Source: Actinomycetes bacterium
GTDB lineage: Bacteria > Actinomycetota > Actinomycetes > Propionibacteriales > Nocardioidaceae
Assembly (NCBI GenBank): GCA_023417775.1
Contig: JAEZEJ010000037.1
Span: 1 to 64,000 of the forward strand
Direction: 5' to 3'
DNA length: 64,000 bases
Part shown: positions 17,910 through 26,420 of the stretch, in pieces
Layout of the letters: every line of letters begins with the position of its first letter
Numbering within the stretch: the first letter of the stretch is position 1
Notes under the pieces: model-generated
Told to the model about the DNA's origin: nothing
Database searches by the model: none
Seen by the model: the letters and a program-made list of their open reading frames with translations, nothing else
Translations under genes and position numbers: made by a program

Positions 17910-18692
17910 TCAGGTGAACTGCTGGACGACGTCCCATCCGATCGTGACGATGAAGGCACCGACGACCACCACGAACACGATCCGGATGAAGGCCGCTCCC
18001 TTGGCGACCGCCGTCCGCGCACCGAGATAACCGCCGGCGATATTGAACACCGCCAGCACCGCCCCGATCTTCCACATCACGGCACCCTGCGGCACGAAGA
18101 CGAGCAACGAGGCGAGGTTGGTGGCCCAGTTGGCGATCTTGGCCTTCGCGCTCGCCTCGAGGAAGCCGTAGCCGAGCCAACCCACGAGGGCGAAGACCAG
18201 GAAGGAGCCCGTGCCAGGACCGAGCGCCCCGTCGTAGAAGCCGATCAGCACCCCCGTCGTCATGGCCGCGCCGTAGTGCCGTCGACCGGTGAACCGCATC
18301 CGCGTCGCGAGCCCGAGCCTCGGCGTCGCCAGCGTGTAGGCGCCCACCACGACGAGCACGACCAGGATGATCGGGTTGAACGCCTCCCGCGGCAGGAAGG
18401 ACGCCACGAAGGCGCCCCCGAGGGACCCCGCGAAGGCGGCGAGCGCGAGCGGCAGGGCGGTCCTCGGATCCGGGCGTACCCGTCGCAGATAGGTGATGCT
18501 CGAGGTCGTGGTGCCGGCGATCGACCCGAGCTTGTTGGTGGCGAGCAGTTGTACCGGTGCCGCGTGGGGGAAGGCGATCATGAGGGCCGGCAGCTGCACC
18601 AGGCCCCCGCCGCCGACGACCGCGTCCGTCCAGCCCGCCAGGAAGGCCGCCGCCGCGATGAACGCCAACAGCAGCAGGCTGGGATCGTCCAT
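17910..18692 (-). CDS. TSUP family permease (TauE/SafE, DUF81)
   Basis: A 260-residue membrane protein with about eight helices and the TauE/SafE pattern: an early GWTDAVVGGGGLVQLPAL, ATNKLGSIAGTTTSSITYLR, and repeated in the second half GFYDGALGPGTGSFLVF. The family transports sulfite, sulfoacetate, thiosulfate or related organic anions. It starts at the last base of the ABC ATPase gene (TGATG overlap), implying tight coupling, although the two families are not normally one transporter. Confidence 0.9.
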   Translation of the reverse strand: MDDPSLLLLAFIAAAAFLAGWTDAVVGGGGLVQLPALMIAFPHAAPVQLLATNKLGSIAGTTTSSITYLRRVRPDPRTALPLALAAFAGSLGGAFVASFLPREAFNPIILVVLVVVGAYTLATPRLGLATRMRFTGRRHYGAAMTTGVLIGFYDGALGPGTGSFLVFALVGWLGYGFLEASAKAKIANWATNLASLLVFVPQGAVMWKIGAVLAVFNIAGGYLGARTAVAKGAAFIRIVFVVVVGAFIVTIGWDVVQQFT

Positions 18693-19468
18693 CAGGGCAG
18701 CCGGGCCCGCGCGGTCCAGCGACCGCCGACTCGCTCGACGGTGATCGGGTGCTCATAGGCCTCGCTCACGAGAGCATCGGTCAGCACCTCCTCGACCGGT
18801 CCGGCGGCGACCAGTCGACCGGCGGTCATCAGCGCCGCGTGGCTGACCCGCGCCGGCAGCTCCTCGAAGTGATGCGTGACCATGATGGTGGTGACGCCGG
18901 TGTCCGGGAGCCGGTCGATGGTGGCGATCATCCGCTCGCGTGCCGCGAGATCGAGCCCCGTGGACGGCTCGTCGAGGATCATCAGCTCGGGATCGGTCAT
19001 CAGCGCACGGGCGATGAGCGCGCGCCCCCGCTCCCCCTGGGACATCGTGCGCCAGCGCTGGGTCGGGTCGTCACCGACGGCCAGCTGCTTCATCAGCTCC
19101 TCGGCCCGCTCGGACTCGGCGTCGGTCGGCTCCCAGCGCGGGATGCGCTCGATCGTGGAGGTCACGCCGGTCAGCACGATGTCGCGCACGGAGAGATTCG
19201 AGCCGAGCGGATGGCGCGCGTCGACCACCGCGATCGAGCGCCGCAGCTCGCGCAGGTCCACGCGACCCATCTGGGAATCGAGGATGCGAGCGGTGCCCCG
19301 GCTCGGGAAGGTCGTCGCGGAGCAGATCGACAACAGGGTGGACTTGCCGGCGCCGTTGGGACCCAGCAGCGCCCACTGCTCGCCGCGCTCGACCGTCAGG
19401 TCGATGCCGTGGAGGATCTCCCGGCCCGCGCGGATGAAGGTCACTCCGTCGAGTCGCACAGCCGTCAC
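18692..19468 (-). CDS. ABC transporter ATP-binding protein
   Basis: A 258-residue ATPase with Walker A GPNGAGKST, signature SQGERGRA (a variant in place of LSGGQ), Walker B LMILDEPSTGLD and switch His in VTHHFEELP. It resembles the single-domain YlmA/ModF-like group found without a dedicated permease. No permease of an ABC type adjoins it; the only neighbour in the unit is the TSUP permease, overlapping by one base. Function beyond ATP hydrolysis is open. Confidence 0.88.
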   Translation of the reverse strand: MTAVRLDGVTFIRAGREILHGIDLTVERGEQWALLGPNGAGKSTLLSICSATTFPSRGTARILDSQMGRVDLRELRRSIAVVDARHPLGSNLSVRDIVLTGVTSTIERIPRWEPTDAESERAEELMKQLAVGDDPTQRWRTMSQGERGRALIARALMTDPELMILDEPSTGLDLAARERMIATIDRLPDTGVTTIMVTHHFEELPARVSHAALMTAGRLVAAGPVEEVLTDALVSEAYEHPITVERVGGRWTARARLP

Positions 19469-19598
19469 TCAGATCACTGTACGCCTGTCCCACGTCATCC
19501 CGATGCGAGCCGGGTCACGCGGGGGACCCCGTCATCCTCGCCCTCGAAGGATCGGGCGTAGCATCGCTGCGTTCGTCACCCTTTCCTGGAGAATCGCC

Positions 19599-20942
19599 AT
19601 GTCGTCGACCCCTGCACCGTCCCCCGCCTCGGCACCCGCCAATCCACGTTCCCGCGTGCTGATGGCGAGCCTGGTGGGCACGACGATCGAGTTCTACGAC
19701 TTCTACGTCTACGCCACGGCCGCGGTGCTGGTCTTCCCCCACCTGTTCTTCCCCGAGGGGAACGAGACCGTGGCGCTGCTGTCCTCCTTCGCGGTATTCG
19801 GCGCGGCGATGGTCGCCCGCCCCGCCGGTGCGGTCTTCTTCGGACACCTGGGCGATCGTTCGGGCCGCAAGGTCACGCTGGTCGCGGCTCTGCTCACCAT
19901 GGGCATCGCGACCTTCCTCATCGGCCTGCTGCCGACCTACGCGATGGTCGGCTGGCTGGCCCCGTTCCTGCTGGTGGTCATGAGACTCGCCCAGGGCTTC
20001 GCGATCGGCGGCGAGTGGAGCGGGGCCGCGCTGGTGGCGACCGAGAACGCGCCGGCCGGCAAGCGCGCCTGGTACGGCACCTTCCCGCAGCTGGGCGCGC
20101 CGCTCGGCTTCATCCTCGCGAACGGCCTGTTCCTGGTGATCGCCGTCATCATGCCGTCCGATGACCCGTCCCGGCCCTCGGACATGTTCCTGGAGTGGGG
20201 CTGGCGCATCCCCTTCCTGTTCAGCGCCGTCATGGTGATCATCGGCCTGTACATCCGGCTGCGGCTCGTCGAGAGCTCGGCCTTCTCCAAGACGGTCGAG
20301 ACCGGCAAGGTGCAGCGACTGCCGCTGGCCGCGGTGGTGCGCTCGCACGGACGCGAGCTCGTACTCGGCACGTTCTTCATGCTCGCGACCTATGTGCTCT
20401 TCTACCTGATGACGACCTTCTCGCTCAGCTACGGTCGCGCGCCACGAGACGCCGAGCTGTCCGGGCTCGGCTACTCCTACAACACCTTCGTGCTGATGAT
20501 GATCGGCGGCGTCCTCTTCTTCGGGGTGTTCACGATGATCTCCGGACCGCTGGCCGACCGCTTCGGCCGCCGACGCAGCCTCCTCATCATCACCGCGGCG
20601 ATCATGGTCTTCGGCCTGCTGTGGGTGCCCCTGCTCGATGGCGGACTCGTCATGCTCTGGCTGGTCCTCGGGTTCACGCTGATGGGTCTCACCTTCGGGC
20701 CGATGGGCGCCCTGCTGCCCGAGCTGTTCCCGACCAATGTGCGCTACACCGGCTCGGGCATCAGCTACAACGTCAGCTCGATCCTGGGCGCTGCCGTGGC
20801 TCCGTTCATCGCCGTGTGGCTGTGGACCCTCGGCGACGGCAGCCCCTTCTGGGTGGGGATCTACCTCACCTCGATGGCCGCGATCACCTTCATCGCCCTG
20901 CTGATCGGCAAGGAGACCCGCGACGTCGACATCGAGCGCTGA
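19599..20942 (+). CDS. MHS-family (MFS) metabolite:H+ symporter
   Basis: A 447-residue symporter of the metabolite:H+ group (ProP/ShiA-like). SLVGTTIEFYDFYVYATAA at the first helix, GHLGDRSGRKVTL in the loop between helices 2 and 3, RLAQGFAIGGEWSGAALVATE and the second-half loop GPLADRFGRRRSLL are all diagnostic. The ATG at 19599 is preceded by CTGGAGAA; a longer in-frame extension upstream is antisense to the ABC gene and is not coding. Substrates in this group are small carboxylates, betaines or amino acids; which one is unknown. Confidence 0.93.
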   Translation: MSSTPAPSPASAPANPRSRVLMASLVGTTIEFYDFYVYATAAVLVFPHLFFPEGNETVALLSSFAVFGAAMVARPAGAVFFGHLGDRSGRKVTLVAALLTMGIATFLIGLLPTYAMVGWLAPFLLVVMRLAQGFAIGGEWSGAALVATENAPAGKRAWYGTFPQLGAPLGFILANGLFLVIAVIMPSDDPSRPSDMFLEWGWRIPFLFSAVMVIIGLYIRLRLVESSAFSKTVETGKVQRLPLAAVVRSHGRELVLGTFFMLATYVLFYLMTTFSLSYGRAPRDAELSGLGYSYNTFVLMMIGGVLFFGVFTMISGPLADRFGRRRSLLIITAAIMVFGLLWVPLLDGGLVMLWLVLGFTLMGLTFGPMGALLPELFPTNVRYTGSGISYNVSSILGAAVAPFIAVWLWTLGDGSPFWVGIYLTSMAAITFIALLIGKETRDVDIER

Positions 20943-21542
20943 TCAGCGGCTCAGCAGCCGCACCAGCACCGTCTCCAGCTCATCGTCGTCGACCCGCTCG
21001 CCGCGCATCTGCTCCTCGGTGAACAGCGCACGGGTCGCGCCCACCGAGAACAACACCCGGTAGATCGCCGCGGCCTCCCGGGCCGGCACGCCGAGCCGCT
21101 CGACGAGGAGCCCCTCGGCCGCCTCCGACAGCAGCCGCAGGCAGGTCGCATTGCGCTCCTCGAAGGCGGCGATCTCCTGCCCCTCGACGAAGAAGGCGCG
21201 CAGGGCGCTGCGGTACTCGCCGAAGAGCCGCAACGCACCCCGGACGGCATCGCGCATCGCGGCATCCGGTTCCTGCTCGCGCGCCCGCGCCATGACCGCG
21301 AGCGCCTCGTCCTCCAGACGGCTGAGCGTGGCCTGCTGGACCGCGACCAGCAGGCCTTCGCGATCGCCGAAGCGGTGGTACAGCGAGCCATTCGAGGTCC
21401 CCGCGATGCGCGCGACCTCGGCGACCGTCACCGCCCTCAGCCCACCGCGGGCGATCAGCTCCTCGGTGGCGCGGATCATCACCTGGGTGGACTGCTCGGC
21501 TCTGCGCTGGGCGACGGCTCTCACCTTCTCACCCTTGCACAT
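20943..21542 (-). CDS. TetR-family transcriptional regulator
   Basis: A 199-residue regulator with an N-terminal TetR helix-turn-helix (about residues 18-62: ATEELIARGGLRAVTVAEVA then GTSNGSLYHRFGDREGLL) and an unconserved helical ligand-binding domain. It is divergent from a DUF2236 gene with 28 bases between start codons. That gap holds a palindrome that is its likely operator, so it probably represses itself and the DUF2236 gene. Confidence 0.93.
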   Translation of the reverse strand: MCKGEKVRAVAQRRAEQSTQVMIRATEELIARGGLRAVTVAEVARIAGTSNGSLYHRFGDREGLLVAVQQATLSRLEDEALAVMARAREQEPDAAMRDAVRGALRLFGEYRSALRAFFVEGQEIAAFEERNATCLRLLSEAAEGLLVERLGVPAREAAAIYRVLFSVGATRALFTEEQMRGERVDDDELETVLVRLLSR

Positions 21543-21560
21543 CTAGAGCACTCACTCTAG
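21543..21560. promoter_or_regulatory. Probable TetR operator in a divergent promoter
   Basis: CTAGAG and CTCTAG arms flank six bases, directly upstream of the TetR start (21542). The TAGTTT hexamer at 21558-21563, seven bases before the DUF2236 ATG, overlaps its right arm, so a bound repressor would mask that leaderless promoter. Confidence 0.65.
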
Positions 21561-21570
21561 TTTTGGGTCT

Positions 21571-22458
21571 ATGCAGCGCGACCATTGGCGGCGTCAGACC
21601 GAGGCGCTCGATCCCTCGACCGACTATCGGCGTATCTACTCCGTGCTCGCACAGCACGAGTTCCCGTGGGACATGCTGATGGCGCTGAGCTTCGCCCTCT
21701 TCCGCACCTACGCAGTGCCCGGCATCGGACGGCTGCTCGATGAGACCGGGGCGTTCACCACCGACACCCAGAAGCGCTATGACGACACCACCCTGCTGCT
21801 CGCCGTCCCCGGCGAGCACGGATTCGAGCATCCCGATGCGCGGGCCGCGATCCGCCGCATCAACCAGATGCATCGCGCCTACGACATCCCCGATCACGAG
21901 ATGCGCTATGTGCTGAGCACCTTCGTCGTCGTGCCGACGCGGTGGATCGAGCGCTTCGGCAAGCGCCGGCTCACCGAGGGTGAGATCGAGGCATCGGTGC
22001 GGTACTACGCCGAGCTCGGCCGGCACATGGGCATCCGCGAGATCCCCGAGGACTACGAGTCCTTCGCCCGGCTGATGGACGACTACGAGGCCGAGCACTT
22101 CGCCTTCGACTCCGGGGCCCGACGCGTCGCGGACTCCACCCTCGAGCTCATGACGACCTTCTACCCCTGGGTGCCGGATCGCCTCATGCACGCCTTCGCG
22201 CGCTCACTCATGGACGAGCCGCTGCGGACCTCACTGCGCTATGCGGCTCCGCCGGCCGTCCTCGACCGGCTCGGGCCGCTCGCGCTACGCGCCCGCGGTC
22301 GACTGCTGCGGGCGGCGCCCCCGCGACGACGCCCGAAGCAGCTCGAGGACATCCGCTGGATCCGCAGCTACCCCGACGGGTATGCGATCAGCGCGCTCGG
22401 CACCTTCCCCGGCGGCTGTCCCGTCGCCCACGGCGGTACCCCCGCCGACCAGCCCTGA
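21571..22458 (+). CDS. DUF2236 (MpaB-type oxygenase) family protein
   Basis: A 295-residue, mainly helical protein of the DUF2236 group, which includes the heme oxygenases MpaB and rubber-cleaving Lcp relatives. RTYAVPGIGRLLDETGAF near residue 48, INQMHRAYDIP near 107 (candidate heme-ligand region) and YVLSTFVVVPTRWIERFG near 121 fit the family. The real substrate is unknown. Expression is probably controlled by the adjacent TetR protein. The C-terminal 25 residues are Pro/Gly-rich and unconserved. Confidence 0.85.
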   Translation: MQRDHWRRQTEALDPSTDYRRIYSVLAQHEFPWDMLMALSFALFRTYAVPGIGRLLDETGAFTTDTQKRYDDTTLLLAVPGEHGFEHPDARAAIRRINQMHRAYDIPDHEMRYVLSTFVVVPTRWIERFGKRRLTEGEIEASVRYYAELGRHMGIREIPEDYESFARLMDDYEAEHFAFDSGARRVADSTLELMTTFYPWVPDRLMHAFARSLMDEPLRTSLRYAAPPAVLDRLGPLALRARGRLLRAAPPRRRPKQLEDIRWIRSYPDGYAISALGTFPGGCPVAHGGTPADQP

Positions 22459-22745
22459 GCGGCGGCCGATCGACGGAGGATGAACCAGCTGCCGGTGGCG
22501 CCCGTGAGCATGGCCAGCAGGATGCCGAGAGCGATCGCGACCCAGCCCCACCACGGCAGACCGCCACCGATCCCCGCCGTGTCGGCCGGCGCCAGGGCGG
22601 CGACGTCCTCCTCGACGCAGTCGGCCACCGTCACCTGGAAGTCGATCGGATCGAGGCCGTGCCCGCCTCGTAGTTCGGGACGGTCACATAGCCCTCGCCG
22701 GACATCGAGGCTCAGCTCCAGGGCGCTCGGACGCCGCCCCGATTC
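22400..22745 (-). pseudogene. Decayed gene for the C-terminal part of a membrane-anchored protein
   Basis: On the minus strand three protein-like pieces follow one another in two frames: ALELSLDV, then SGEGYVTVPNYEAGTAS in another frame, then PIDFQVTVADCVEEDVAAL back in the first frame, continuing into LPWWGWVAIALGILLAML, one transmembrane helix followed by WFILRR. Joined, they read as the end of a secreted domain with a membrane anchor. The frame is broken by at least two small indels, has a stop at its 5' side and runs into sequence antisense to the DUF2236 gene. No family is recognised. It explains most of the 404-base gap between the DUF2236 gene and the mce operon; the rest of that gap shows nothing. 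Confidence 0.4.
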
Positions 22746-22862
22746 TTAGGTGGCTGAGCTACATGGCGACGCCTCTCAGATGCGTGGGCCGCGTCAAGAG
22801 CGGACCGCTCCATCCACCCACATCGGCCGTGGTCTCGATACGCTCCGGGGTGGGTTGCGGGC

Positions 22863-23357
22863 TCAGAGCACGCGGAGGTCGGTGATCGTCCAGACATCGC
22901 CGTCGAGCTCGGCGCCGACGGCGATCTGCGCGGCCGAGACGGATGCCTCGTCGTCGCCCTCACGGCGGCTCGACTGATCGAGGAAGACCAGCACCTCGGC
23001 GCGGTCGTCCTGCAGCTCGGTGACACCGATCGCCTGCACCTGGGCGGTGAGCGTGAGCTGCTGATCGGGTGCCTGCTCGGCAAGAGCCGCGTACAAGGTC
23101 TCGTACTCCTCATAGGCGTCGCCGGCGAGCAGACGCTGAGCTGCCTCCTCGGTCACGTCCGGATCGTTGTAGTCATAGGTCAGCACCTGGGTGATCGCCT
23201 GGGTGACCTGCGACTGGACCTCGGCGGTCGCGGCGGGCTCGATGAGCGCGGCGTTCTGCGACGCCGCCCCGTGGTACACGTACCAGGAGGTGGCCCAGCC
23301 GGCGATCCCGACCACGGCCAGCACGCCGATCACGACCCAGCGTGTCGCCCCCTTCAT
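22863..23357 (-). CDS. Mce-associated membrane protein (second)
   Basis: A 164-residue protein with a short N-terminus, one transmembrane helix (about residues 7-27) and an extracytoplasmic domain with the weakly conserved pattern of actinobacterial Mas proteins: an Ala/Gln-rich helix followed by a beta domain ending GDVWTITDLRVL. Mas proteins follow mceF and are thought to stabilise Mce transporters. It overlaps the stop of the previous gene by four bases and is the last gene of the operon. Confidence 0.85.
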   Translation of the reverse strand: MKGATRWVVIGVLAVVGIAGWATSWYVYHGAASQNAALIEPAATAEVQSQVTQAITQVLTYDYNDPDVTEEAAQRLLAGDAYEEYETLYAALAEQAPDQQLTLTAQVQAIGVTELQDDRAEVLVFLDQSSRREGDDEASVSAAQIAVGAELDGDVWTITDLRVL

Positions 23358-23956
23358 GACAGACTCACCGAGACCTGCTGGAGGGATTCCAGCTTCCAGT
23401 CGCCGTCCTCGCGGAACAGCTCGGCGCTGAAGCGGTTGCGCTTGACGGTCGGCTCCGCATCGGGGTCGCCGTCCTCGACCACCGTGATCTCGACCGCCGC
23501 GATCACCGTCGCGGTGTCATCGTCCAAGTCGGTGACCGCGGCCTCGACCACCTCGCCGGTGGTCACCGACTGCCGCTCGACGACCATCGCCTTGAACTCC
23601 TCGGTGGTCTCGGCCAGTTGATCGCGCAGTGTCCCCGTCGAGGCGTCCATCCAGGTCTCCAGTCCAGCGTCGATATCGCGGTAGTCCAGGGTCTGGAGGG
23701 TCTCGATGTGCTGGGTGGCGCGCACGAGCACGGCATCGCGCGTCTCCGCACGCTCGATCGTGTCGTCGTTCAGCGCCGCCCAGGCGGCCACCACACCGGA
23801 CAGCGCGAGCACGACGGCCACGCCGATGCCCAACCAAGCCGCCCATCCTCCGGACGCGCGGCGCGGAGGACGGTCCTGCGGCGGTGCCGTGCCCTCGGCC
23901 TGAGCGTCCTCGCTCTGAGCCTCCTCGGTCTGAGCTTCGGCCTCCGCCATGGTCAT
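23354..23956 (-). CDS. Mce-associated membrane protein (first)
   Basis: A 200-residue protein: an acidic Gln/Glu-rich cytoplasmic N-terminus, one membrane helix (about 42-66) and an outer domain ending DWKLESLQQVSVSLS, built like its downstream neighbour. The predicted coupling to mceF is a four-base overlap. Role inferred from position and shape, as in mycobacterial mce operons. Confidence 0.85.
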   Translation of the reverse strand: MTMAEAEAQTEEAQSEDAQAEGTAPPQDRPPRRASGGWAAWLGIGVAVVLALSGVVAAWAALNDDTIERAETRDAVLVRATQHIETLQTLDYRDIDAGLETWMDASTGTLRDQLAETTEEFKAMVVERQSVTTGEVVEAAVTDLDDDTATVIAAVEITVVEDGDPDAEPTVKRNRFSAELFREDGDWKLESLQQVSVSLS

Positions 23957-25119
23957 CCCACTCCTCCCAAGAGGTCTCCCAACCCCTGTGCCGACGAGAC
24001 ATTCGCTGCGGCGGGCAGCCCTCCCGCGATACTGCCGGGGCCGCGCACATTGCTGCCGCTATTCGGATCGGCGGTGCAGCCCGCCGCCGTGTTGAACGGA
24101 CGTCCCGGCGAGGTGTCGAGTCCGCTGCGCTGATCGGTGCCACTGTAGCCCGCGACACAGGGCAGCGGATCGAAATAGGTCTGCGCGAGTCCCAGGTTCA
24201 GCCCCTGGGATCCGTTGATCGCCCAACCGACGCTCAAGGCCTCGGGAGCCCGGATGAGGGCGTCCTCGACGCCTGCGGAGTTGATCCCGAAGATCTGCGC
24301 GGGGGTCACCAGATTGGCCATCAGGGTGCCCAAGGGCGTGCCGACCTCGTCGAAGAGCCGGTGCATCTCCTGTGCCGCGGCCGGCGAGTTCTCGATGAGG
24401 GCCCGCAGATCGGTGTCGGAATCGCGCAGCGCCGCCGAGAACAGATCCAGGTCCGAGCTGAAGCTCTTGATGCTCTCGGCGGACTCGATCTGGGTGGACA
24501 GCACGCGATCGGAGTTCTCGATGAGCCCCTGCGTGACCAGGAAGTTCTGGTCGGCGACCTCGACGAACTCCCGCGAGGTGTCGATCAGCTGACCCAGATG
24601 CTCACCGGCCCCCCGCGATAGCTCGTAGCTCTCGTCGATGACGGTCTTCAGATCCTCCTCGGGCACCGATGCGGCGAAGTCGCGGCCGGTACGCAGCAGG
24701 TTCTCGATCGGCGGCGGGATCGCCTGCGAGGACGCCTTGATGACATCCCCGGCCTGCAAGGCCTCACCGGATCGCGTGTCGCCCCGCAGGTCGATGTACT
24801 GCTCGCCGATGGCCGACCGGTTCGCGACCGTGGCGGTGACATCGGACGGGATCTCCGGAGCATCGCCGTCGATCTGCAGGACCGCCTCGGCCCCCTCGTC
24901 GGTGGCCGTGAGCTCCTTGATGCGTCCGACCGGCACGCCGCGGTAGGTGACCTGGCCGTTGGTGAAGGCCCCGCCACCCTGGGGCAGCTCGACCTTCACC
25001 CGGTAGGACGAGCTGAAGGGGTTGATGCCCACATAGGTCGCACCCAGGTAGCTCGTGGCCACCAGGGCGACCGCCACGAAGACGATCAGCTTGGACTTGA
25101 TGGATCCGGTCAGCATCAC
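23953..25119 (-). CDS. mceF: MceF: Mce-family lipid-transfer subunit
   Basis: A 388-residue protein with an N-terminal membrane helix (about 10-30), the MlaD/MCE beta domain (about 35-115, with YRGVPVGRIKELTATDEGAEA) and a helical tail that forms part of the periplasm-spanning tube in Mce complexes. A Gly-rich C-terminus ends the protein. The start is GTG 25119 (four-base overlap with mceE) or ATG 25116 (one-base overlap). As the sixth MCE paralogue in order it corresponds to MceF. Confidence 0.92.
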   Translation of the reverse strand: MMLTGSIKSKLIVFVAVALVATSYLGATYVGINPFSSSYRVKVELPQGGGAFTNGQVTYRGVPVGRIKELTATDEGAEAVLQIDGDAPEIPSDVTATVANRSAIGEQYIDLRGDTRSGEALQAGDVIKASSQAIPPPIENLLRTGRDFAASVPEEDLKTVIDESYELSRGAGEHLGQLIDTSREFVEVADQNFLVTQGLIENSDRVLSTQIESAESIKSFSSDLDLFSAALRDSDTDLRALIENSPAAAQEMHRLFDEVGTPLGTLMANLVTPAQIFGINSAGVEDALIRAPEALSVGWAINGSQGLNLGLAQTYFDPLPCVAGYSGTDQRSGLDTSPGRPFNTAAGCTADPNSGSNVRGPGSIAGGLPAAANVSSAQGLGDLLGGVG

Positions 25120-26420
25120 TCATCACCTCGCGGAGGCATCGACTCGGGGGGAGCCTCAGGGCTCGGTGGAGCACTCGGGCTGGGATCGGTGCCCGGCAGC
25201 TGCGAGGGCGGCACGCCGATCGTCGGCGAGGGCAGCCCCGGCACGGCCGAGTCCGTCGGAGGCAGCAGGGTCGGGGGCACGTCCGCCGGCAGGCCCGGCT
25301 CGGACGGTGTCGCGTCATCTGGCGAGGCCTGTCGCTGCAGGCTCTGCCCAGTGGTCGGCGACGATGCGCTGTTGACCTGGGGCCAGTCGCAGCTACCCGC
25401 CACGCAGTTGGCCGGCAGCGTCCGGAAGTTGGTCGTGATGAAGACATTCATGTAGTCGCCCTTGATCGCCCTCAGCACCGAATCCGGGAACGGGTAGGTC
25501 AGCAGGATCTGCAGCGACTCCGGCAGGGCCGAGCCGGCCTCGGCCAGCTGGTCGAGGATCGGCTGGAGGGCCTTGAAGTCCGCGACGATGTCGTCCTGGG
25601 CGGCGTTCAGCGTCTCGACCGTGACATCGGACAGCCGGTCGAGGGCTTCGAGCATCGCGACGAGCTGTGTGCGCTGGTCGACGAGCACCTCCATACCGGG
25701 GCTCAGTCCGTCGAGGGCCTTGACGATGCGATCCGTGTCGCCCTCCAGCGTCTGAGAGAGCGCGTTGAGGCTGTCCAGCGCCCCGGTGATCGACTCCTTG
25801 CGCTCGTCGAGCACCGACACGAAGGACTCCATCTGGCGCAGGAAGCCCTTGATCTCCTCGGGACGGTCGGTCGAGACCTGTTGCAGCTCGCGCGAGATCT
25901 CCTGGAACTGCTCGATACCGCCGCCGTTGAGGACGAGCGAGAGGGCGCCGAGCACCTGCTCCACCTGAGCCGCCTGGGAGGTCTCCGCCAAGCCGATGTG
26001 ATCGCCGTCGGCGATCTCCTTCGCCCCGGCGGCCGCCTCGGTGTCCTCCGAGGGCCGCACCAGGGCGACATACTTCTCGCCGAGCAACGAGGTCTGCTGG
26101 ATGCGGGCGACGGTGCCGGCGGGGAGATCGGCCTCGCGGTTGATGACCAGCTCGACCTTGGCGCTCTCGCCGTCCTCGTTCAGCTCGACCCGCTGGACAC
26201 GTCCGATGTCGACATTGTCCAGCTTGACGCTCGACTGCGGCACGAGATCGAGGACGTCCTCGAAGTCGGCGCTGATGCGCAGGGGATCGGAGCCGACATC
26301 GGCACCGCCGGGCAGCGGGGCGTCGTAGACACCGCCGCTGAGCATTCCGCAGCCGCTCAGGGTGGCGGCCGCGGCGATACCGGCGACCGCCAGCCGGAGA
26401 CGCTGACGCGTGGTGTTCAC
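25116..26420 (-). CDS. mceE: MceE: Mce-family lipoprotein subunit
   Basis: A 434-residue lipoprotein: signal peptide with lipobox TLSGC (lipidated Cys24), MCE domain (about 40-130, with DNVDIGRVQRVELNEDG), long helical region and a low-complexity Pro/Ser tail of about 75 residues. The fifth mce gene is the lipoprotein in known operons, so order agrees. GTG start overlaps the mceD stop by four bases. The tail may cross or contact the cell wall; that is inference. Confidence 0.93.
   Translation of the reverse strand: MNTTRQRLRLAVAGIAAAATLSGCGMLSGGVYDAPLPGGADVGSDPLRISADFEDVLDLVPQSSVKLDNVDIGRVQRVELNEDGESAKVELVINREADLPAGTVARIQQTSLLGEKYVALVRPSEDTEAAAGAKEIADGDHIGLAETSQAAQVEQVLGALSLVLNGGGIEQFQEISRELQQVSTDRPEEIKGFLRQMESFVSVLDERKESITGALDSLNALSQTLEGDTDRIVKALDGLSPGMEVLVDQRTQLVAMLEALDRLSDVTVETLNAAQDDIVADFKALQPILDQLAEAGSALPESLQILLTYPFPDSVLRAIKGDYMNVFITTNFRTLPANCVAGSCDWPQVNSASSPTTGQSLQRQASPDDATPSEPGLPADVPPTLLPPTDSAVPGLPSPTIGVPPSQLPGTDPSPSAPPSPEAPPESMPPRGDE

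Noticed and set aside
18876..19598. Extension of the MHS symporter to an upstream start
   Set aside because: The added part is antisense to the ABC ATPase gene, and CTGGAGAA before ATG 19599 marks the real start.
22368..22634. Intact 88-codon membrane-protein gene starting at GTG 22634
   Set aside because: The protein-like signal continues upstream across frame changes and downstream into antisense of the DUF2236 gene; a decayed gene explains it better.
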